Assembly: GCA_030761205.1 (NCBI GenBank)
Contig: JAULJL010000047.1
Location: 4,835,622-4,899,621, forward strand
DNA length: 64,000 nt
Reading direction: 5' to 3'
From: Fremontodendron californicum
Taxonomy: Eukaryota > Streptophyta > Magnoliopsida > Malvales > Malvaceae
This document shows positions 12,801-21,782 of the stretch, in pieces. A program made the translations under genes and the position numbers. The notes under the pieces are model-generated. The model had not been told where the DNA came from. It ran no database searches and saw only the letters and a list, made by a program, of their open reading frames with translations. The first letter of the stretch is position 1; every line of letters begins with the position of its first letter.

Positions 12801-15170
12801 TCTCATTATTGTTTTCTTGATGGTTTTTCAGGTTATAATCAGATAGCCATTGCTCCGGAGGACCAAGAGAAAACAACATTCACATGTCCATTTGGTACTT
12901 TTGCATACCGGCGTATGCCATTTGGTCTTTGTAATGCACCAGCTACATTCCAAAGGTGTATGGTTAGCATATTTTTGGATTATGTAGAGAATATCATAGA
13001 AGTGTTTATGGATGATTTTAGTGTCTATGGTGATTCTTTTGATAGATGTCTAGAGAACCTTACACTTGTACTTGAAAGATGCATGGAAACTAACCTTGTT
13101 TTGAATTGGGAAAAATGTCACTTTATGGTAGAACAAGGAATAGTTTTGGGCCATGTTATTTCTTCTAGAGGGATAGAGGTTGATAAGTCTAAAATAGATA
13201 TTATGCATTCTTTACCACCTCCCACAAATGTGAGAGAGGTTCGTTCTTTTCTTGGACATGCAGGTTTCTATAGGAGATTTATCAAAGACTTCTCAAAGAT
13301 CACATTACCTCTTTGCAAGCTACTACAAAAAGATGTGGTTTTCCACTTTGATGATAAATGCAAAGAGGCGTTTGAAACATTGAAGGGACTCTTGACATCA
13401 GCTCCTATCATCCAACCACCAGATTGGAATGTACCTTTTGAAATCATGTGTGATGCTAGTGACTATGCCATTGGAGCTGTTTTGGGCCAACGGGTTGGCA
13501 AAGCCTCACATGCCATTTATTATGCCTCCCGAACTCTTAATGATGCTCAATTGAACTATTCCACTACTGAAAAAGAACTTTTGGCTGTTGTATTTGCTTT
13601 AGAAAAATTTCGATCTTATTTAATTGGTACTAAAGTAATTGTATATTCTGACCATGCAGCCCTTTAGTACTTACTCACTAAAAAGGAGGCCAAACCAAGG
13701 TTGATTAGATGGATACTTCTCTTGCAAGAGTTTGATTTGGAGATAAAAGATAAGAGAGGTAGTGACAACCTGGTTGCGGACCATCTTAGCCGTTTAGTTC
13801 ATGAAGAGGATACACTACCCTTGAATGAGAACTTTCCGGATGAGCAACTTCTTTTTATAAGTACAACAACTCCTTGGTATGCTGATATTGTTAATTACTT
13901 AGTTACCAAGAAGTTTCCACAAGAGTTGACACAAGCTCAAAGAAATAAGATCAAGAGTGATGCCAAATACTACATATGGGATGATCCTTACCTTTGGAAG
14001 CATTGCTCCGATCAGATTATAAGAAGGTGTGTACTCGAAACTGAATTTCAATCTATTCTCACCTTTTGTCACTATTATGCATGTGGAGGACACTTTGGAT
14101 CCAAAAGAACAGCCATGAAAGTTCTTGATTCTGGATTTTTTTGGCCTACCATATTCAAAGATGCATACCTCTTTTGCAAGTCATGTGATCGTTGCCAAAG
14201 AACAGGTAACTTAGGTGCTAGAAATCAAATGCCTCAAACTCCAATACTTATTGTTGAAATTTTTGATGTATGGGGCATGGATTTCATGGGACCTTTTCCT
14301 CCTTCTTTTGGTAATCTTTATATTTTACTTGCCGTTGATTATGTTTCAAAGTGGGTGGAAGCAAAATCCACTAGGACTAATGACTCTAAAGTTGTTTCAG
14401 ATTTTGTCAAGACTAACATCTTTGCTAGGTTTGGAACGCCAAAGGCCATAATCAGCGATAGAGGTACTCACTTTTGCAATAGGACTATGGAAGCACTTTT
14501 GAGGAAGTATAACATCACACACAAGGTCTCCACCTCATATCATCCTCAAACTAGTGGGCAAGCTGAAGTGTCAAATCGAGAAGTTAAGTCCATCCTTGAA
14601 AAGACAGTTAATCCAAATAGGAAGGATTGGAGTTCACGACTTGATGATGCACTTTGGGCTTATAGGACAGCATATAAGACACCCATTGGTATGTCTCCTT
14701 ATCGACTTGTTTATGGTAAGCCTTGTCATCTTCCGGTTGAATTGGAACATAAATCATATTGGGCTATCAAACAATGCAACATGGAGATGGATGAGACAGG
14801 AAAGAAAAGAAAACTTGACCTACAAGAATTAGAGGAGATAAGGAATGATGCCTATCAGAATTCTAGGATTTACAAGGAAAAGACTAAGGCATTCCATGAC
14901 AAGATGATATCAAGAAAGGAATTTGTTGTTGGACAAAAAGTTCTTCTCTTCCATTCACGCCTTAAGTTATATCCAGGTAAGTTACGTTCTCGTTGGGTTG
15001 GACCTTTTGTTATTACTAATGTATTTACTCATGGTGCAGTTGAAATCCAAAGCCCAAAAACAGATAAGGCATTCAAAGTGAATGGTCATAGATTGAAGCC
15101 TTACTATGAGAACTTTCCAATACAAGATGTGGAGGAGTTTCCACTTTTTGAGCCAAAGTATGTTGAATAA
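9838..15170 (+). pseudogene. E1 gag-pol polyprotein, broken
   Basis: Homologous end to end with the E2 frame at 21783-27005; lengths agree exactly once a 1-base deletion and a 111-bp segment retained here are counted. Order: gag capsid region (SLADSAKEWLYYLPSG), CCHC knuckle (CGICSNIGHQTDMC), protease DLGAS, RT (LDGFSGYNQ and VFMDDF), RNase H, integrase (HHCC, DDE). Start chosen at ATG 9838, matching E2. Lesions relative to E2: a one-base deletion near 10070, CAA to TAA at 10608-10610, CAA to TAA at 11253-11255, a TGA at 12696-12698 and a TAG at 13665-13667. RT motif A is intact here but deleted in E2. No functional polyprotein is expected. Confidence 0.9.
12721..12831 (+). other. Segment of E1 RT with GT...AG ends, missing from E2
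   Basis: These 111 bp begin GTAAAC after ATTATC and end TGGTTTTTCAG before GTTATAATC. E2 carries ATTATC joined directly to GTTATAATC (24666/24667). The ends obey the GT-AG rule and the 3' end is pyrimidine-rich, so this behaves like a cryptic intron inside the RT coding region. It encodes 37 residues, including the catalytic Asp of RT motif A. Confidence 0.7.
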
Positions 15171-15655
15171 TAATGGCATGGGTCTAAGTTAGACTGAGGA
15201 CAATAAATCAAGCGCTTCTTGGGAGGCAACCCAAAAGGATGGAGAGCATCTATTATATCAGATTTGCATATTCCTTACTCTCCATCATTCTATCTTTTAT
15301 TGTTTTTCTTTTTCTTTGTTTAATAGTTCTTTTCTCTTACATATAATTCTTGTATTGGGGGATAATAGCATTACATTGAGGACAATGTAAAAATTATGTG
15401 TGGGGGGAAGAATTTAGGATTTTATTTAGAGTGTTTTGTTTTTGAGTTTTTTTTATGTTGTTTTTCTTTCTGATCCTTGTTTTGAAAATAACTAGATGTA
15501 AATATAATTTTTATTTTTTTTTACCCCGGTTAAATGGCGGATAACGGTACTCCGTGATTATTTAAATCGGTTCCATCAGCTACCCACAAAACTGATATTG
15601 TATATAAATTTCTCTTCCAATTTCTCTTTCAATTTTTTTTTTCATTTTTTTCAGG
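15171..15655 (+). other. E1 spacer between pol and CRP with hairpin and splice-acceptor-like tract
   Basis: There is no gene here. A perfect-stem hairpin ACATTGAGGACAATGT (15373-15388) is followed by the PPT-like GTGTGGGGGGAAG. Further on, a conserved block (about 15525-15600) leads to a long pyrimidine tract ending TTTTTTCAGG directly in front of the CRP ATG, which resembles a 3' splice site. Confidence 0.6.
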
Positions 15656-16090
15656 ATGGACGATATTCTCACAAGATTGCAGAAACGATTTCCTCCTTTT
15701 CCTCGAAATATTTTACTGAAGCTTTACCAAGTTCGATTTGAAAGATTAAGAATGCTTATGCACAAAGGGATTCCTGAAGACATACGTTGGATAATTGAAG
15801 CCAAGGTACGTGAAGATGAATATCTTCCTGTTTTGCATTTACCAGGTACAGGTAGAAGCACTTTTGCAAAGAAGCGACGAGCAAAGCGCATGAGTTCAAA
15901 TTGCCACAAATGTGCACGATGGACGTGTAACGGTAAATGTCGTTCTTGATTTATGGCCGCACAAAGAGAAATTCTTGATTTATGGCCGCAATTCCAAAGG
16001 GAATGGCAACATCTTGGGAATCTGATGTTAAAAGACCCTGTTTGCCAGCTTGTAAGAAAACTGGATGGGAAGCATATCCTCAACTCATAG
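15656..16090 (+). pseudogene. E1 CRP (cysteine-rich basic protein), internally deleted
   Basis: The first 96 codons match the intact 178-residue CRP of E2-E4, including the basic patch RSTFAKKRRAKR and the cluster CHKCARWTCNGKC. After CGTTCT, about 130 bp of the family sequence are missing. They are replaced by a short repeat of CTTGATTTATGGCCGC, a word that recurs 30 bp later, which brings a TGA in frame at 15947-15949. Sequence matching the last third of the gene resumes and reaches the family stop near 16090. The lesion looks like a deletion repaired with templated filler. The N-terminal fragment would keep the Cys cluster, so a short product is not excluded. Confidence 0.8.
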
Positions 16091-16453
16091 AAGGCGTTTA
16101 AGCCGTTTCTGGACGTAAAACCAGAGGAAGATGTGAGCCACAATCACAACTACAATAAATGACTTCTCAGCTTTTGGTTTGATTTGCAATAACTTTATTT
16201 CGGTTTAATTTACGTGTTATTCGATTTGTGTAATTATTCTCATTTTTTTTTATTTGTCTTTTACGGTTGATTTTTCTTCTCTTTTTGATTTTCTTCCTGA
16301 AATCACGCAAAAATCTTTTGTTAGGTTAACATTTTCTTCTGACAGGTCAGATACACTTTCGGCGACATTATTACTCTTGTATGATTCACTACTCAGTCCT
16401 CTATATATTACACCATGTACTCATTCTCTTTCAGGCACTCGAAGAAAAAAAAA

Positions 16454-17101
16454 ATGGAAAGTACTTCAGCCCAGCGCATTAAAAAAATTTGTGTCTTTGG
16501 AGGTGCTTATCCAGGGAAAAATAACATATTCGTTGATGAAGCCATAAGAGTTGGAGTAATACTTGCCCAACAAAAGATCCACTTGATTTATGGAGGCGGT
16601 AGTACGTGTTTAATGGGAGCAGTCGCTACAGCAGCACATGCCGGAGGAAGTCCAGTTCTAGGAATCGTGCCAAAACTATTCACAGATTTTTGTGGACCTA
16701 CCTTGGGTAAGGAAATACAAGTCTGGAGTATCCCTGAACGGATGACAATCATGTACCATTCTGCCGATGCATTCATTGCTTTACCAGGAGGTCTGGCTAC
16801 ATTGGAAGAAATAGCTTGCGTGGCTTCTTAGTCATCTTTGGTCACAAATAAGAAACCCATTGGTTTGCTTAATATTAATGGTTATTTTAGTAATTTGCTT
16901 TCATATTTAGATAATGCTGTGGATAATGGATTCATGTTTTCAGAGGCAAGGAGAACCATAATTTCTGCTACAACCATTGAAGATTTACTTAAAAAGCTCC
17001 AAGCTTATGAGTGTTTATCTGCTACGGTTGTTTCGCAAACGCTCGGAAAAAGAAAAAGAGATATGGACGAGCAAGGAGTGGATTGCACTTTGTCTTTGTG
17101 A
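16454..17101 (+). pseudogene. E1 LOG-like cytokinin-activating enzyme, nonsense mutant
   Basis: Full-length 216-codon homolog of the LOG genes in E3 and E4. Breaks and substitutions: W126 to stop (TGG to TAG, 16829-16831), G52C in the YGGGSTG phosphate-binding motif and G115A in PGGLGTLEE. These hit both signature motifs, so the copy is dead and seems to have drifted free of constraint. Start taken at ATGGAAAGT (16454), just after the acceptor-like TCTCTTTCAG; an in-frame upstream ATG at 16415 would add 13 residues but lies before that acceptor. Confidence 0.88.
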
Positions 17102-19182
17102 CATTATCTAACATTTTGCTTGTTGTGTCTCAGTTATAATAAGTGGTTAGCAACCTCTGCAGGTAATATCTCCTAAATTCTACCTTTAAAATTTGACATT
17201 GGGGACAATGTCATATTTTAGTAGGGGGTAAGGGACATATTTTGCTAATTTAAAAAAAAAAAAAAATTGTTGTGTTTTAAGCCATTTAGAAGTATTCATT
17301 CTGAACAAGGTCTGAGTAAGGGAGACTTGAGACATACCTTGTCAGTTTGATTTCTTCTCTTCAAAAAAAAAAAAAAAAATTGTTTGTTGTGTTTTAAGCA
17401 ATTTAGAAGTATTCATTCTGAACAAGGTCTGAGTAAGGGAGACTTGAGACATACCTTGTCAGTTTGATTTTAATCTTTTTATGTTTACTTGTTAATTTTT
17501 GTTTAGAATTTAAGGATTATTCAGGTTACATGAGTTTGTTTTGTTTTGAGTCTTAGTTGTTCCTATTCTTATGTTATTAGTTCTTTTCTCTTACACATGA
17601 TTCTTTCATTTGGGTTAATAGACTTACATTGAGGACAATGTAAGAATTAAGTGTGGGGGGAATGATTTAGGATTTCTTTTATTTTTGTCTACTATTTTTT
17701 TCTTTTTTATGAGTGTTTATTATTATTTTTAGTGTGTTTTAGTTCCTTTTCAATACTATGATGAGATATGAATTGCATAAGTCTAAAACAGATTTATTAG
17801 TGAGAAGATTTTCATGAGAATTGAACTTGATATCAATCGTTTTATGAGCCAATGTTAATATGATATGTTGATTGAGAAAGAAGCATGTTTAGACTTAATC
17901 TGACTTGTATAATCATCCTTGTGAATTTTTGAGCCTATAATGATTGATGCATTATATAAATCAATCTAATTTCTTTCTTGAGTGCTCTTATGATTACATG
18001 ATTCTCTAGAACTTGCTTTAGACCTTGTTGAGACTATATTGATGCATGTGACAACATGAATATGATAGAGGCATTAGGATTATAACCAGAGCCAAACAGC
18101 CATCCATTATTAATGTTCTAAGAGAACATCCCCACTAGTGAGCCAATTTGAGCCTACATTAAATAAGCTATATATTTGGTAACCACAACTTACACCTAGC
18201 CTAAATATAACCCTTGTTCTAAAGATGGATTATATATTTTGAGACATATTGCAAAAAAAAAAAAAAACAAGGGATATTTTTAGTTAAAAATTTGGGTTGG
18301 AAACAAAAGATAAGTGTGGGGGAAGAAAAGAAAAGAAAAAGTCAAGAGAAAAAGAAAGGGATCATTGTCAAATACATTCCCATATAAAAAAAAAAAATAT
18401 CTTCTCTTGAACTTCTAGTTAAAGTAAAGAAAAAGATGTTACAAAGTTGTTTAGAATGAAGAAAAGGCCCAACATGAATATCCGGCCTAGATGACTATGT
18501 ACTTGTAAAGAGTTTTGAGAAGTTTCTTTGTATGATCTTATTATGTCTCTAAACTGTATGAACTCTTTGGAACCTTTGTGATATCTTTATCCTTTTGTTC
18601 TTTAACCACATTATAACCCTTTAGCCCCATTACAACCTTGAATAAAGACCTCTTGATTTATGAAGTTGTATGATCTAAATAGTGGAGAATAGGTGGACAA
18701 GCAAGCATATGGTAGAATTGTTTTCATGAGATTGATTGAGTGTAAACACTTTACCACTACTTTAAAGAGTGAAAATCAAGAGAGTATCCCATGTGAGAAG
18801 TTGAGATTAAGTTTGAATATGCACTATTTTGATTGAAATATGTTATGTTAATATTGGCTTAACTCAAACTATTTACATTCAAGTAAGATTTTTTGTGAAT
18901 TTCTTTAAGCTATTGATTAGTTTTTAAGACTTGTCCAATGATTATCTCTAATTTATATTGGAAGGATTAGTTATAATTATTATTTTTAGTTTTTCTTATG
19001 TCTTCAATGTTTGTGGGTATCGTTCTAGTAAACCCTCACGAGACTAAACTCGTCCACTAGGGACACCTAGGGGTTTAAAGGCTTGTGTCACATGCTAAGT
19101 GCCACCGTGATTTCCTACGAAAGTGGATTAGATTAGATTTTCTTATTTTATTTGTTTTTGCTCGAGGACTAGCAACAATCTA
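17102..19182 (+). other. E1 3' noncoding region with A-tracts, tandem repeat and hairpins
   Basis: No coding sequence is supported. Shortly after LOG lies a second hairpin (GACATTGGGGACAATGTC, about 17198-17215) followed by a G-rich run. Next are two A-tracts (A15 at 17252-17266 and A17 at 17363-17379), each heading a roughly 97-bp repeat with the words ATTCATTCTGAACAAGG and GACTTGAGACATACC. A third hairpin ACATTGAGGACAATGT (17626-17641) precedes AAGTGTGGGGGGAATG. Another PPT-like run, AAGTGTGGGGGAAG, is near 18311. The rest is AT-rich sequence conserved in all elements, including E0. Confidence 0.7.
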
Positions 19183-19194
19183 AGTGTGGGGGTG
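19183..19194 (+). other. E1 polypurine tract
   Basis: AGTGTGGGGGTG lies directly against the 3' LTR start at 19195, as expected for the plus-strand primer. Confidence 0.8.
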
Positions 19195-19647
19195 TGATAA
19201 CTCGTATAATTATATAGTTTTTAGTTATGTTTTATTATTGTTTTGTGTCAAATACGAGTTATTATTGTTTAGTCTAAATTGTGTTTATGATCTTTTATAT
19301 TTTTATGTAATTTGGTGTTTTTCACAAGTTTCTTTGAGTGATTTCAGATTACTAGAATTAAGGGCAAATCCAGTTCAGTTCCAGTTCCGACACCTTTTGC
19401 CATATCAGCTATATCTGGAGTTTCACTAAAGCAATAAGGCTGAAATTTTAACCGTGCAAAGTTAAGAGGCATATCTATCTTTTTCATGTTTTACACTTCT
19501 TGAAACGGAGTCGTTTTCCCTAGCAAAATCGACCATCAAGTTGGCTGATGTGCAATGACGTATGTGCTGACCTGTTTTCGTATTTTGCCCATATCTTCTT
19601 ATCCACATCAGCAAATGAGCTGATTCCAACGGCTATGGATCAGTAAC
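19195..19647 (+). repeat. E1 3' LTR, first piece
   Basis: This matches the first 453 bp of the E1 5' LTR and stops inside CAGTAACTGACAGG, where E2 entered. It ends with the GTAAC target copy (19643-19647); the LTR resumes at 33031. Confidence 0.92.
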
Positions 19648-19979
19648 TGATAACTCGTATAATTATATAGTTTTTAGTTATGTTTTATTAATGTTTTGTG
19701 TCAAATACGAGTTATTATTGTTTAGTCTAATTGTGTTTATGATCTTTTATATTTTTATGTATTTTGGTGTTTTTCACAAGTTTCTTTGAGTGATTTCAGA
19801 TTACTAGAATTAAGGGCAAATCCAGTTCAGTTTCAGTTCCGACACCTTTTGCCATATCAGCTATATCTCGAGTTTCACTGAAGCAATAAGGCTGAAATTT
19901 GTAGCCATGCAAAGCTAAGAGGCATATCTATCTTTTTCATATTTTACACTTCTTAAAACGGAGTCGTTGTCCCTAGCGA

Positions 19980-20341
19980 AATCGACCATCAAGTTGGCTG
20001 ATGTGCAATGACATCTGTGCTGACATGTTTTCGTATTATGCCCGTATCTTCTTATCCACATCAGCAAATGAGCGGATTCCAACGGCTATGGTTCCGTAAC
20101 TGATAGGGGAACCTTTGTCTAGAAGACCATGTGATCAGATCAGGCTTCCAATATTGAATAAATCGACCATCAAGGTGGCTGATGTGTAATGACATCTGCG
20201 CTGACATGTTTTCGTATTTTGCCCATATCTGCTTAACCACATCAGAAAATGAGCTGATTCCAACGGCTATGGTTCCGTAACTAATAGGGGAACCTTTTTC
20301 TAGAAGACCATGTGATCAGATCAGGCCTTCAATATTGACGA
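19980..20341 (+). repeat. U3 tandem duplication in the E2 LTR
   Basis: Two units of about 181 bp start with AATCGACCATCAAG and run to AATATTGA; a third partial copy follows. E1 and E5 LTRs have one full unit. Each unit carries a TGAC(A/G)TCTG word resembling TGACG/as-1 type bZIP sites, intact as TGACGTCT in E4 (40838-40845 and 41019-41026). Enhancer duplication is a plausible reading. Confidence 0.7.
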
Positions 20342-20434
20342 AATCGACCATCAAGTTGGCTGATCAAAATCGTCATATACCTACCTTTGAAATTTGTAAA
20401 GCTTGTCTCTTGTCATTTAGCCCTCCAAAATGTG

Positions 20435-20442
20435 TATAAATA
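20435..20442 (+). promoter_or_regulatory. TATA box of the E2 5' LTR
   Basis: TATAAATA followed by GAGGGCC, about 95 bp downstream of the U3 tandem units and upstream of the CTT-rich leader. Confidence 0.65.
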
Positions 20443-21679
20443 GAGGGCCTTGGATGATTGTAAGGGATCATATTGGAGATTGGTAGGATATTAGCCATTT
20501 TAACAAAATTCTCTAAGTTTTCTTCTTCTTTCTTTTCTCTAGTTTTCTTTTTATTTAGAAAGAGCAAGAGGTTGGATAATTAATATTCTTCTTCTTCTTC
20601 TTCTTTCTTTCTTTTATTTTCTTCTTATATTCTATTTAATTTTATGTTTATAATGCCTATGCTAGGCTAAACCTCTATTTGGTTAAGGGTGATTTCAAAG
20701 CCCTAGACATGTTTTGTGATTGATTTTCAGATTCTATCTATCATTAATTTTCTATCAAAGTTGCTTATGTTCTTCTACAAGAATTGTTCATGATGTTGTC
20801 TTGATTTATTTAGGTGTACAACTAGATAGATCATGATAATTATCTATTGCTAGTTTAGGAGTCTTGATCCGTGTAATTGTCTTGATTTCCTATTCATAAG
20901 TGGCAATTTGTGATTAATGATTATGGTCAAGTTTTCAATAATTGCAAAGTGGAACATAACCTAAGTTGAACAATCCGAGCTTATGTGTTTGTTGCTTAGA
21001 TCAACCTATCTTTCTCATCATAAAGCTGCCATTAAATTGAATTTAGAGAGCTTATTCTAGGTTGTTTAATGGTTAGAGATTAAATAGAGAGCTTGTTCTA
21101 TTTAACGACAAACTAAGGAAAGATTGGGGTAACAGAGCTTGTTGTTATCTACGGTTGTTAACTTTGATAGTTGGTTGATATTGACAGATCTGAAATTGAT
21201 TCTTAATGATGTCTAGTGGTGGAGAATGAAACCTTAACCATATTTTTCATATTTGATTCTTCTTACTTACTTGTTTTCTTACTTTTCTAGTTTGCTTATT
21301 TTTAAAAGTATATTTATTTTTATTGGCTGGTTATACCGCCTAATTTGTATATTAACTTTGTTTTATTTTTATTGGCTGGTTATACCGCCTAATTTAGTAT
21401 ATATATTTTTATTGGCTGGTTATACCGCCTAATTTAGTATATATATTTTTATTGGCTGGTTATACCGCCTTGCATCTTATTCTTATTATTTACTTTAGTT
21501 TAAATCTGATTTCAAAAACCCCTTTTCTTTTATTGTTCTTGAATTTAAGTTTTAAACTATCAACTTATAAACTAAAACCCAATCCCTGAGGACTCGACCC
21601 TTGCTAACTACTATACTTACAATTGATCTTTTTAGTGCAAGGTTAAATAAGATACACTCTTTTGGGTGCACCAAATTTT

Positions 21680-21697
21680 TGGCGCCGTTGCCGGGGA
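21680..21697 (+). other. E2 primer-binding site (tRNA-Asp)
   Basis: TGGCGCCGTTGCCGGGGA is perfectly complementary to the 3' end of tRNA-Asp, the primer usual for Athila-lineage elements. Confidence 0.92.
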
Positions 21698-21782
21698 TTG
21701 CTTTCTTTAGTTTATTAGTTTATTGGTTTATTCTTATTTTCTGTTCTAATTATTTACTTTCTTATATTTTTTTTATTAGTGA

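Larger units (their letters stand above)
19648..21673 (+). repeat. E2 5' LTR
   Basis: TGATAACTCG to GGTGCACCA (the last bases differ from GCATCA elsewhere and the same change is in the E2 3' LTR). U3 has two roughly 181-bp tandem units (19980-20341), a TATA box at 20435-20442 and a CTT-rich leader; U5 has four minisatellite copies (about 21308-21470). Confidence 0.95.

Noticed and set aside
15656..16090. CRP as an env-like gene, as expected at this place in Athila relatives.
   Set aside because: There is no signal peptide, transmembrane segment or fusion-type region; the protein is small, basic and Cys-rich.
20373..20567. Short lysine-rich frames in the LTRs around the CTT-rich leader (also 31728-31922, 34731-34925, 41234-41437).
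   Set aside because: They lie across the TATA box and leader of the LTR on the antisense strand and come from the CTT/GAA repeat.
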